This document shows positions 28,610-36,938 of a DNA stretch of 64,000 nucleotides, piece by piece. The notes under the pieces are model-generated. The model did no database searches. It saw only the letters and a program-made list of their open reading frames with translations, and had not been told where the DNA came from. The translations under genes were made by a program, and so were the position numbers. Source of the stretch: JBJGXI01 sp045635475. Lineage in GTDB: Bacteria > Bacillota > Bacilli > Bacillales > Amphibacillaceae. How positions within the stretch are numbered: the stretch's first letter is position 1; each line of letters opens with the position of its first letter. The DNA lies in assembly GCF_045635475.1 (NCBI RefSeq), contig NZ_JBJGXI010000014.1:32444-96443 (forward strand). Reading direction: 5' to 3'.

Positions 28610-30719
28610 TATGGAGTATTTAATGTCACCAAAAACAATTGCGATTATCGGGTGTTCTGAACATAACATTGGTGGAGTTACTTTAAAGAATTTACAGGAA
28701 ACTGGGTTTAAAGGGGCTATCTATCCAGTCCACCCGAAAGGTAAACCAGTTTTTGGAATTGACTGTTATACATCCATTGAAGACATACCGGAAGTTGAGT
28801 GTGCCGTAATTGGATTAAGAAATTCATTAGTAATCGATACGATAAAGCAACTGAGTGAAAAAAATGTAAAGGCTGCAGTAATTCTAGCAAGTGGGTTTGC
28901 TGAAGTACCGGGTGACGAGGGGAAACACATTCAACAAAAGTTAAAAAAAGTAATCAAAGATAGCAATATGGCTGTTTGTGGTCCGAACTGCTTAGGGTTA
29001 ATTAATTTAAACGATCGAGTATCGATGTTCAGTGCTGCCCTCGATGGAGAGCTTGCCGATGGCGGTGTTGGGGTAGTTTCCCATAGTGGATCGGCTTGTA
29101 TTGCGATGATGAGTACGGGAAGAGGAATTGGGTTCAGTCACATGATTTCAACTGGGAATGAGGTGGGTGTCTCATCTGTCGATTATTTCCGTTTCTTAGT
29201 CGAGGATGAAAAAACAAAAGTAATTGTTGGCATTCTTGAAGGAATCAATGATCCAAATGGCTTGAGTGAAGTGGCCAAATTAGCAAGGGAAAAACAAAAA
29301 CCGATAATTATTTTGAAGGTAGGTAAGTCTGAAAAGGGTTCATTAGCTGCTGCTTCTCACACAGGGTCTATTGTGGGGTCGTCTGATTTACACCAATCCT
29401 TCTTTAAACAAAATGGAATTATTGAAGCGGAAAGTTATAACGAGGTCATTGAGATTGCGGAGGTTATGTTAAGGTATCACAATGACTTACCCAAGGGTAA
29501 TGGTATGGGATTAGTGGCTATATCTGGTGGGCAGTTAGCGTTGTCTTGTGATATAGCAGAATCGATTGGGCTTAACATCCCACAAATTAATGAAGAAACG
29601 CAACAAGAGCTTGCGAAATATTTACCTGACTTTGCTAATACTGTCAACCCATTGGATGTGACGAGTACTGGCTTATTTGATTTAGAAGCATACAAACAAT
29701 GCTTGCTTGCTTTATCGAAAGATCCTGCAATTGATATTATTGCTGTTTGCCAAGATGCAACTGCTGGTCTTAACCACTCCGAAAGTGTCATTTATCAAAA
29801 TGTGGCAAAGGCAATTTCAGAAGTGGCTAACGCTTTACCTGTTCCTATAGTAGTATTTACGCATATTTCAGGTGGTTTAGACACTGGTATTTATAACGTA
29901 TTAGATGCGGTGGATGTACCTTTACTCCAAGGTGCCAATGAAAGTATGGTGGCGATTCAAAAGTTGATAAATTATGCAGCCTATCAACCGACAACTACGA
30001 GTGTCGAGGCTGTTAATCAAGAAGTAGAGGTGCCAGATCGAGAAAGTTTAAGTGAAAGTGAAAGTAAGAAATTACTTAGTTCTTTTGGCATACGAACTAC
30101 AAGGGAGATCACTGTCAGAAATGTGGAAGAAGCGGATGCGTTTGCGGACAGCGTTGGATATCCATTAGTAGCTAAAATTGATTCACCGGACATCCTGCAT
30201 AAAACGGAGTCTGGTGCGATTCGATTGGGTATTCAAAATAGTGAAGAGTTAAAAGAAGCATTTTTTGAAGTGTATGAAAACGCTAAAAATTATAATCCAA
30301 ACGCGCAGCTTAATGGCGTCAACATTCAGGAAATGGTTCAAGGTGGCTTAGAATTCATTATTGGTGTAAGAAATGATGAAGTTTATGGAACGTATATGGT
30401 TGTCGGGCTTGGTGGAGTCTTCGTCGAATTGTTTAAAGATGTAAGTCTGCGCATTCTACCAATATCTAAATCGGATGCATATGATATGATCAATGATTTA
30501 CAAAGTAAAGAATTACTAGCAGGCTATCGAAATGGAACAACTTATGATGTAGAAGCTTTGACTGAAGCAATCGTTCATTTGTCAGCGATGGCTGCACAAA
30601 CTAAAGGTCAACTAAGTGAAATCGAGATTAATCCGTTGCTGGTTTTGGAAAAAGGTAAGGGTGTAGTAGCGCTAGATGCTCTTATTACAACGAATAAAAA
30701 ATTGGTGCAGTCTGTATAG
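28593..30719 (+). CDS. ADP-forming acyl-CoA synthetase (acetate--CoA ligase type)
   Basis: Single-chain NDP-forming acyl-CoA synthetase, 708 residues: CoA-binding domain (IAIIGCSEHNIGG), succinyl-CoA-synthetase-like domains with a phosphorylatable His at about 256 in ASHTGS, and a C-terminal ATP-grasp domain (SFGIRTTREI, VAKIDSPDILHKT, GLGGVFVELFKDVSLRILP). It interconverts acyl-CoA + ADP + Pi and acid + CoA + ATP. In this operon it could activate the imported acid or harvest ATP from the product thioester. Start uncertain: the ATG at 28593 overlaps the previous gene; an ATG at 28611 is also possible. Confidence 0.88.
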   Translation: MEITNNMEYLMSPKTIAIIGCSEHNIGGVTLKNLQETGFKGAIYPVHPKGKPVFGIDCYTSIEDIPEVECAVIGLRNSLVIDTIKQLSEKNVKAAVILASGFAEVPGDEGKHIQQKLKKVIKDSNMAVCGPNCLGLINLNDRVSMFSAALDGELADGGVGVVSHSGSACIAMMSTGRGIGFSHMISTGNEVGVSSVDYFRFLVEDEKTKVIVGILEGINDPNGLSEVAKLAREKQKPIIILKVGKSEKGSLAAASHTGSIVGSSDLHQSFFKQNGIIEAESYNEVIEIAEVMLRYHNDLPKGNGMGLVAISGGQLALSCDIAESIGLNIPQINEETQQELAKYLPDFANTVNPLDVTSTGLFDLEAYKQCLLALSKDPAIDIIAVCQDATAGLNHSESVIYQNVAKAISEVANALPVPIVVFTHISGGLDTGIYNVLDAVDVPLLQGANESMVAIQKLINYAAYQPTTTSVEAVNQEVEVPDRESLSESESKKLLSSFGIRTTREITVRNVEEADAFADSVGYPLVAKIDSPDILHKTESGAIRLGIQNSEELKEAFFEVYENAKNYNPNAQLNGVNIQEMVQGGLEFIIGVRNDEVYGTYMVVGLGGVFVELFKDVSLRILPISKSDAYDMINDLQSKELLAGYRNGTTYDVEALTEAIVHLSAMAAQTKGQLSEIEINPLLVLEKGKGVVALDALITTNKKLVQSV

Positions 30720-30839
30720 TAGACTGAACTTAAACTTATACCCTTTTTTGTAATTTAATAGACTGGAGAAGCCTGTTATCAGTGTAGGCTGGTTAAATCC
30801 TTCTTCAAAAATAAAAACTTAAAAGAGGGGATAGAAAAT

Positions 30840-31307
30840 ATGTCGGAAACAATGGCGGTAACAAATTTTTGGAATGAATTTCAGTTGAAATACCATCCAA
30901 CTACAGCCAATTATAGTATAAGAGCCTTTGTTGATTTTTCTTCTAAGCTTGCGACAGAATTAGCAGAACTAGCGGTTGCAGGAACCAAAACTGCAACCGC
31001 TAATAGCTATGATTTTTATCAATTTCATCAAAAGCCTTTACCTGTCGTAGGTAACTATGACATTGTGTTGGATGGCAAAGGCAACCCAAGAGGTATTATT
31101 GAAATTACTGCAGTTGACATTATTCCCTTTGGTGAAGTGACAGAGGAATTTGCTTACTTAGAAGGGGAAGGTGATAGAACCCTTAGATTCTGGCGCGAAT
31201 TACACGAATCTTTTTTTAAATCACAAATGAAAGAGATTGGAAAAGGTTTTGATTATGATTTACCTGTTATATGTGAACAGTTTAGATTGGTATATAGTCG
31301 AGGTTAA
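30840..31307 (+). CDS. ASCH-domain protein
   Basis: Small protein of 155 residues of the ASCH (PUA-like RNA-binding) family, YhfF type: AGTKTATANSYDFY, the strand GNYDIVLDGKGNPRGIIE, then EGEGDRTLRFWRELHESFF. Family members bind RNA or nucleic acid bases; their cellular role is mostly unknown, though some hydrolyse N4-acetylcytidine. A ribosome-binding site AGAGGGGAT precedes the ATG. It is separated by 120 nt from the acyl-CoA operon and probably unrelated to it. A REP-like palindrome starts just after its stop. Confidence 0.75.
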   Translation: MSETMAVTNFWNEFQLKYHPTTANYSIRAFVDFSSKLATELAELAVAGTKTATANSYDFYQFHQKPLPVVGNYDIVLDGKGNPRGIIEITAVDIIPFGEVTEEFAYLEGEGDRTLRFWRELHESFFKSQMKEIGKGFDYDLPVICEQFRLVYSRG

Positions 31308-31313
31308 AGTATT

Positions 31314-31350
31314 GGTATCTGTCACTTTCTGGATTTTGGCACATTATATC
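31314..31350 (+). repeat. REP-like palindrome family A, degenerate copy
   Basis: Degenerate copy (CTGTCACTTTCTGGATTTTGGC) of the family best seen at 52603. It lies 6 nt after the ASCH gene and about 100 nt before the DnaD/ComK cassette. Confidence 0.55.
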
Positions 31351-31537
31351 TTAATAAATCTGTTTAGGATATGCTTCAAGAGTTGAGGTTTTGCACTTTT
31401 TTTACCCGTTTATGTTTGGTAAGTTCAAGACATGATAAAGTCTAATTTCCTTCATGTTGTTCACACGTAAGGTGTGCTTATGAAAGGATTATCTATATTT
31501 GATGATTTTAAAAGTGTTCACTGTGACTTATAACGAA

Positions 31538-32362
31538 TCACTGCACGATACGTGACTGATATTTCAACATCACCTCATTAATATCCGGCAACGCTGCTGA
31601 TATTGCTGGGGTACTACTGGTTACGGATTGACCCCGTTTTTCAAACCAGCCTGGAACGACGTCTTTTTTACCAGTCCAAGCTGCCTTTTTCTGTTTCTTT
31701 TGCGACTTAGACTGCGTTCGAAAGGCAATTCGCTCTTGTCTAGCTGCCTCCACAGTCGTAATTCCTTGTTGTAGCCACATTTCCAAGATGTACTTCACAT
31801 ATCCCCAGTGTTCCTTGCCTTGATCCAACGCCCTTTTCATCGCTTCAATGACCATATCATCACCAAGCTTCGCTATCCAATTCGATAACTCGTTTTGCAT
31901 GTAAGCACGGATTTCACCATAATTGTCACGATAAAACGCGTGGGCGTCTGTTGTTGTTATCTTTTTTTCTTTTTCTATCTCTTTTTCTTTAATTAATGGG
32001 TCCGGTTTGTGGTCCAAGTTGCCGTCTACTTTATAGTCCGTGTTGAGGTCAGTATTGTCATCCGCGCTGTGGTCCATCATTGCATACAGGCTGATCATCT
32101 GATAGATGGGTGCTTGTCTGCCACGTTGGGATTCGAAGGTAATGTACCCTTTTTCTACTAGTTCCGTTCGTGCGCGTTTGAATGTGCTTTCCGTCAGATT
32201 CGCTTTATAGCAAAGCACGGATTGCGCGACGGTGAATGTTTCTTGCCAACACGTTTTATTGTTCATATGCATGAGCGCGTGCCATAAATTGCTGGCAGGT
32301 AGCGAAAGTGGATTGATTTCGATTTGGTGGTAAAAGGCGTTGATTTCTTTAATATAGTTCAT
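31538..32362 (-). CDS. DnaD-like replication protein, cassette copy 1
   Basis: Replisome-organiser-type protein of 274 residues. The N-terminal 100 residues form a winged helix typical of Bacillaceae phage or plasmid replication initiators (NPLSLPASNLWHALMHMNN, then LTESTFKRARTELVEKGYI). A charged linker (about 100-135) follows, then a DnaD/DnaB_2 domain (FYRDNYGEIRAYMQNELSNW, HWGYVKYILEMWL) and a basic tail. Such proteins open replication origins and recruit helicase loaders. AAAGGAAG precedes the ATG. It is third in a cassette after an XRE and a ComK-family gene. Nearly identical to the gene at 61764, apart from the linker. Confidence 0.85.
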   Translation of the reverse strand: MNYIKEINAFYHQIEINPLSLPASNLWHALMHMNNKTCWQETFTVAQSVLCYKANLTESTFKRARTELVEKGYITFESQRGRQAPIYQMISLYAMMDHSADDNTDLNTDYKVDGNLDHKPDPLIKEKEIEKEKKITTTDAHAFYRDNYGEIRAYMQNELSNWIAKLGDDMVIEAMKRALDQGKEHWGYVKYILEMWLQQGITTVEAARQERIAFRTQSKSQKKQKKAAWTGKKDVVPGWFEKRGQSVTSSTPAISAALPDINEVMLKYQSRIVQ

Positions 32363-32404
32363 TTGGGTACTTCCTTTCTAGTATCGGGGATTTTTTTCGT
32401 AGGC

Positions 32405-32890
32405 CTAACCGTTTTTAACAGCAGAAGAGAAATGATAAATACACGTCGCAGTGCGGTGCATTTGTTTTTCGAGTAGATAATAGGATTCCTTCATATCAAG
32501 AAGTTGATCAGATTGGAAAACAATCGAAGCTTGATAATTGGAGTTCGGCAGCGGACGAATCACGTGGATGCGGCTAACGTGGGTGTAGAAAATCCAAGTG
32601 CAGTCAAACTGATTTGGCGACTGTGTCGGAAACGCATAAATGCCGGAACTAACACTAATCGGAATCGGAACTTTCTTTTTTGAACCAAGCAAATGCATAA
32701 CCGCAGCTCGCCGTCCATCATAGCTAGCGCCATACTGCAAGCACGCTTGTTTGATTAGCTGCAGGGGTGTTTTTTTGATAAACAGGGTTCGGTCTCTTTC
32801 ATAGATGATGGTGTCGTAGTTGATGTCGCGGGCTGGTAGTATGGCCATGGTGGATGGGTTGATCATGTAGTTGGGGCGGATTTCGGGCAT
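32405..32890 (-). CDS. ComK-family competence regulator, cassette copy 1
   Basis: Protein of 161 residues alignable from memory with ComK, the master transcription activator of competence in Bacillus: TPLQLIKQACLQYGASYDGRR matches ComK KPLQIVDRSCRFFGSSYAGR, and IYAFPTQSP followed by CTWIFYTHV matches IFLFPT...CGWISHVHV. It lacks ComK's last 30-40 residues. ATG at 32890, with AAAGGAG 12 nt upstream (long spacing); a TTG four codons earlier abuts that site. It lies between an XRE regulator and a DnaD-like gene. It may bind ComK boxes, act in this cassette only, or compete with the host's own ComK. Confidence 0.82.
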   Translation of the reverse strand: MPEIRPNYMINPSTMAILPARDINYDTIIYERDRTLFIKKTPLQLIKQACLQYGASYDGRRAAVMHLLGSKKKVPIPISVSSGIYAFPTQSPNQFDCTWIFYTHVSRIHVIRPLPNSNYQASIVFQSDQLLDMKESYYLLEKQMHRTATCIYHFSSAVKNG

Positions 32891-33042
32891 GTGGTGGGAC
32901 AACTCCTTTGTTTGGGGGTGGTGGTGAGAAATACTTGGTGTGGTTGATAGAGAATGGTATGAAAATCTCGTGGGACAAATGACAACGGGTAGCAGGCGGG
33001 TGTGTTATGGAGAACTATGCAGATTTGTCTGGTGTTTTCTTA

Positions 33043-33297
33043 TCAATCTAGTTGCTCATCAAAGTCATTGGTGACATCATTGATCGATGCATGGAAATCT
33101 TGTACGTCAATTTTTAATGCCAAGATCAATCTATTAATAGTAGAATGATACGTGTCCGTTTCAGACCACTCAATTCTAGAAAGGGTTTCATAACTAATAC
33201 CAGCTTGGAATGCAGCTTCTTCCATCGTCATGCCACATTGCTTCCGAGCTTTCCGGATGTATTTACCAACTCTAAGCACAAACACATGATTATCCAA
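33043..33297 (-). CDS. XRE-family regulator, cassette copy 1
   Basis: Helix-turn-helix protein of 84 residues: GKYIRKARKQCGMTMEEAAF and GISYETLSRIE are the DNA-binding helices of Cro/C1-type repressors, followed by a short acidic tail. The start is TTG with GGGAG 6-7 nt upstream. First gene of the cassette, probably repressing its own promoter in the 33298-33430 segment. The second cassette's copy is broken by a 10-bp deletion. Confidence 0.85.
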   Translation of the reverse strand: MDNHVFVLRVGKYIRKARKQCGMTMEEAAFQAGISYETLSRIEWSETDTYHSTINRLILALKIDVQDFHASINDVTNDFDEQLD

Positions 33298-33432
33298 AGC
33301 AATCTCCCTCTCACCAACAATTATCTAACTAGCGAGAAAGATGCACCATGTCACATCTGACACATTTGAGGAATTTCTATTAAAAGTATGGGTGGTAGTG
33401 TTGGGTTTTGCCACAGGCTATTGGTGGTTTGG

Positions 33433-33870
33433 GATAGATTGATAGATTAAACATTGTTATTTATATATAGGGGATCAAAATAACTTTAAAAAAGCGAAGA
33501 TTTACTTTAACGGGGTTAACGTCCTTCTTTACCAAAGTTAAATTCTTAAAGAGAGGAATAGTGTTGTTTACTTCGTAAACTTAATAAGGCTTTTCAAAAT
33601 AATTACGCTTTATATTAAAGAAGGGGTATCCAGTATCTAAATGAAGTACTGAAGAATTATAAAATAGTTAATCTATAACTATAATTATTAGAAAAGTGAA
33701 ACTTTTCTATTAATTAATTCGTATGATAAAAGTGACATATTGTTTTAAGGTTATTAAATTCATACTTACACTAAGAAAGGAGAACTGATAGTTTATTCCG
33801 AACATTAATATAGCATCTGTCAAAAATTTAGTTGAATAAAAATAAATGTTTATAAATGGAGGATAATAAA
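33433..33870. other. Intergenic, small palindromes upstream of OLD gene
   Basis: No gene seen. Two hairpins are notable: GTTTAC-TTC-GTAAAC (33566-33580), which has a close counterpart near 63713 beyond the other cassette, and TAGAAAAGT-GAA-ACTTTTCTA (33689-33709). Either could be an operator for the OLD nuclease operon. Confidence 0.45.
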
Positions 33871-35697
33871 TTGAAAATACTTAAGGTAGAAATTGATAAT
33901 TTTCGTAGTTTGGATGAAGTATCAATTTCATTTGTCAATGATCTAATGTGTATTGTTGGAAGGAATGACGTCGGGAAATCTACTTTTATTAAAGCGATGG
34001 AAACCTTTTTTTCAGGACGAACCTTCGCAGATAATGACTTCCCCTTTAATGCACCTGAAGATACTCCCTCTCAGATCACAATACATTTTTCAACAGATAA
34101 CGAATCGTTAAGCGATTTTACAGAAGGTGGAATCATTGTAATACGACATACATACAGAAAGAATGCTTCTAGAATTACTAGATTGATAGAATGCTCAAAG
34201 AAATTTGTTGCACCACCTTCAAGTGATATTGCTGCGTATTCGAGTCTTAAGAAGTTGGGCATAAGTCTAGGTGTATCCTTTCCTAATAAGAAACCAGATG
34301 ATGAAGAAATTAAAGAACTTGAGGAATCGGTTATCCAGAGAATAAAGGAATTAGAAGGAAGTAGTCACTGGGTTGATATCACAAGTAACTGGACAGATAT
34401 TAGGGAGCATTTACCTGATTTAATAGTTGTACCTGCCGCACAGGATCCTGAAACAGAACAAAAAATGACATCTGATTCTTCTGCATTCGGAAGTTTGTTT
34501 AGAGTGGGACTAAGAAAGTTAATACAACATGATACTGAAGGTAAAGAAGCTGTATCTGTTTTAGAATCAAAGATGAACAAGATCAATGGAGATATTCTGA
34601 ACATTGTTGAAGAGAAACTGTTAATGCAAGGGTCTACATTTAAACTATCACAGGTTTCGAACCCTTTAGATGTAGCTAAGAGTTTTTCATTTCAAATGGA
34701 TATCGAGGACGAATATGGTGTTAAAACCCCATTATCACAACGAGGAAATGGACTACAGAGATCTGTTTTAATGGCTATTATTCGTGCGCAAAGCGATATA
34801 AACAAGCAAATAAAGCAGATGGAGAGCCAGGATGGTACTGAGGCTCAAGAAGGTACAGGAAGATACTTTTATTTAATAGAGGAGCCAGAAGCATTTTTGC
34901 ACTTGTCTGCTCAAAGAGAACTATATTACTCAATAAAAGAACTTATACAAGATGGAAGTCAGGCACTTATTACTACACATTCAACTTTTTTTATGGATGA
35001 AGGAGACGTTGACCAGGTAGTATTATTACACAGAGAAGAAGGGACGACATCTGCAACACAGGCATTAGACATCGAGGAAGTAAAACAAGACATTGGAGAA
35101 ATTGTACAGGTTAGTCAGCTAATGACGGGCAAAGTATGCTGCTTGGTTGAGGGTGTGGCAGATACTAATGCATTTAGAGAATGGTTTAAAATACTTGGTT
35201 ACAATCACAAGGAACTAGGAATTTATTTTGTTGATATGAAGGGGTGCCAAAACGCGGAGTATTATGCAAATGTAAAAGTCATTAAGGATTTTAATGTGAA
35301 ATTCTTAATTATTCTTGATACAGATTTTCATAGTGCTGAAAGGGTGGAAACTCTGAAAAGGGTCCTAATTAATGAATATAATGTAAAAGAATATCAGATT
35401 AATATATTGGGAAAAGGAGAAATAGAAAATTATTTTCCTATAAATAAAGTGGAACAAATCCTTTGCTTACCTGAAAATAGTATTGATATAGAAGCATATT
35501 CACAAGATCCTAAGGAAGCAATGAAACTTGCTAAAACACAATCAGGTGAAGGTGCAAGAAAATATATAGAGAGTCGCGATTCTAGTAAAATTGCTCAAGC
35601 GATGTCAATAAAAGATATTGACACTGAGATTGTGGATGTTGTGAATCAGATGGTAAAGGTTGCAGGTGGACACGTTGTCGAAGGCCAGTCCAACTAA
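33871..35697 (+). CDS. OLD-family ATP-dependent nuclease
   Basis: Overcoming-lysogenisation-defect family protein, 608 residues: an SMC-like ABC ATPase with Walker A GRNDVGKST (30-38), signature region SQRGNGLQRS, Walker B LIEEPEAFLH (about 335-344) and His in TTHSTFF, then a C-terminal TOPRIM nuclease with catalytic Glu at about 427 in LVEGVADTNAF and DxD at about 483 in IILDTDFHS. Family members cut DNA, and many are anti-phage effectors (GajA of Gabija). I chose TTG at 33871, 8 nt after GGAGG, because the ATG at 33856 lies before that site. Followed after 14 nt by a DUF4145 gene. Confidence 0.88.
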   Translation: MKILKVEIDNFRSLDEVSISFVNDLMCIVGRNDVGKSTFIKAMETFFSGRTFADNDFPFNAPEDTPSQITIHFSTDNESLSDFTEGGIIVIRHTYRKNASRITRLIECSKKFVAPPSSDIAAYSSLKKLGISLGVSFPNKKPDDEEIKELEESVIQRIKELEGSSHWVDITSNWTDIREHLPDLIVVPAAQDPETEQKMTSDSSAFGSLFRVGLRKLIQHDTEGKEAVSVLESKMNKINGDILNIVEEKLLMQGSTFKLSQVSNPLDVAKSFSFQMDIEDEYGVKTPLSQRGNGLQRSVLMAIIRAQSDINKQIKQMESQDGTEAQEGTGRYFYLIEEPEAFLHLSAQRELYYSIKELIQDGSQALITTHSTFFMDEGDVDQVVLLHREEGTTSATQALDIEEVKQDIGEIVQVSQLMTGKVCCLVEGVADTNAFREWFKILGYNHKELGIYFVDMKGCQNAEYYANVKVIKDFNVKFLIILDTDFHSAERVETLKRVLINEYNVKEYQINILGKGEIENYFPINKVEQILCLPENSIDIEAYSQDPKEAMKLAKTQSGEGARKYIESRDSSKIAQAMSIKDIDTEIVDVVNQMVKVAGGHVVEGQSN

Positions 35698-35711
35698 CAG
35701 GAGGGATAATT

Positions 35712-36383
35712 TTGACCAAAGAAACAGTAACAGAAGAAGTTATATTTTGTTTTCATTGTGGTAATAAAACTAAAATGAAATTGGAAGGAGAATGTTTATA
35801 TCAAATAAAAGATCAAATAGAAATAGGTGATTATTTACATGGAATCACATTTAATGATAATTACCTTATTTTCATATGCCCGGTTTGCCATAATGCCACA
35901 ATAAAGAAAGTTCATACTAATAGTGAGGATACTGATTTTGATGGTTCACCTATAGTCACTGAAGATATCTTATACCCACATATCGAGGTGAATATGACTT
36001 ATTTACCTAAGAACATACAAAAAGCTTATGAATCAGCACTGAAAGTTAAAAATATCGACAATGCAATCTCCGCGATCTCATTAAGAAGAACACTGGAGAT
36101 GGTATGTAAAGATAAAGGTGAAACACAAGGTAATCTATATAATAAGTTGAAAAACCTATCAGACAAGGGAATATTGCCAGCAATATTGGATGAGATGGCA
36201 CAAATTCTGAAAGATGTCGGGAATGCAGCGGCTCATGCTGATGATATTGATTTTTCTGATAGTGTACTAGAAGCGCTACTTGAATTTACACAAACCATTT
36301 TAGATTATATCTATAAGCTACCAATAAGGCTTGAACGAGTACAAAGTCAATTGTTGGGTATTATGCCTAATAGACAAGTGTAA
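35712..36383 (+). CDS. DUF4145 protein with N-terminal zinc ribbon
   Basis: Protein of 223 residues with two CxxC pairs (Cys13/16 and Cys56/59), likely binding zinc, and a C-terminal DUF4145 region (NAISAISLRRTLEMVCKDKG, then ILDEMAQILKDVGNAAAHAD), a HEPN-like helical fold often found next to restriction and defence genes. The start is TTG after GGAGGG. Its 14-nt distance from the OLD nuclease gene makes a two-gene unit. I infer a regulator, sensor or RNA-acting partner of the nuclease. Confidence 0.8.
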   Translation: MTKETVTEEVIFCFHCGNKTKMKLEGECLYQIKDQIEIGDYLHGITFNDNYLIFICPVCHNATIKKVHTNSEDTDFDGSPIVTEDILYPHIEVNMTYLPKNIQKAYESALKVKNIDNAISAISLRRTLEMVCKDKGETQGNLYNKLKNLSDKGILPAILDEMAQILKDVGNAAAHADDIDFSDSVLEALLEFTQTILDYIYKLPIRLERVQSQLLGIMPNRQV

Positions 36384-36555
36384 AGTAGGGTAACAACGTA
36401 TCTTTACATTTTCACTAAGACAAATGAGTCATCTTTCCATAATCTAAGACATTAATCTTATACACGAGAATAAAGGTCTTTTTTAAATGAAAAATACTTC
36501 CCTTTAGTAGACATATAAATATTTTAGAATCTGTCTACCTAAAGGGCATATCAAC

Positions 36556-36770
36556 ATACATCTAAAACCTATCGAAGCACAGATGATATCCAAGGCTGTA
36601 GATATTCGTTCGAGTAGCTATCGATACTACCAAAACACAATAGGTTCACCGATAAAAAATACAAGCATTATAATGAATTACTATATAGGAAGTGGGAGAG
36701 GCGCAAGACTATAAGTAGTTTGTTGAGAGTGGTGATTTAAGTGTGTGAACCTCGGACCTGAGTGTCTCAA
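36556..36770 (+). pseudogene. Remnant of REP-associated transposase
   Basis: About 215 bases clearly related at DNA level to the 3' third of the intact transposase gene at 51156 (shared words include GAGTAGCTATCG, GGTTCACCG, GGGAGAGGCG and ACCTCGGAC), but full of substitutions and frameshifts. An inverted REP-like sequence follows at 36781, in the same relative place as behind the intact gene. It separates the OLD/DUF4145 pair from the helicase gene. The rest of 36384-36938 shows nothing else. Confidence 0.8.
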
Positions 36771-36780
36771 TATAACAAAA

Positions 36781-36796
36781 TTCGGGAAGTGACAGG
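36781..36796 (-). repeat. REP-like palindrome family A, inverted copy
   Basis: TTCGGGAAGTGACAGG, exact reverse complement of the core CCTGTCACTTCCCGAA found in direct orientation elsewhere in the island. It lies directly behind the transposase remnant. Confidence 0.7.
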
Positions 36797-36938
36797 ACCT
36801 CAGATCAATCAGATCATTAAAAAAGATCCATTATGTTAAGAAAAATAAGGATAGTTACTGTCTAACTTTGTCGAAACGGTAGTAAATATCTGCTACAAAA
36901 GTGATAATATAGGTAATGTTCATAGGGGAGGTACTATA

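Larger units (their letters stand above)
31447..33432 (-). repeat. XRE-ComK-DnaD cassette, copy 1 (2-kb direct repeat)
   Basis: About 2 kb that recurs at 61689-63633 in the same orientation with near-identical sequence, from TGTTGTTCACACG at its left edge through three genes and on into the non-coding DNA upstream of the XRE gene (GCCACAGGCTATTGGTGG at the right edge). The three genes read leftward. This left boundary of the accessory island could recombine with the right copy. Confidence 0.85.
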
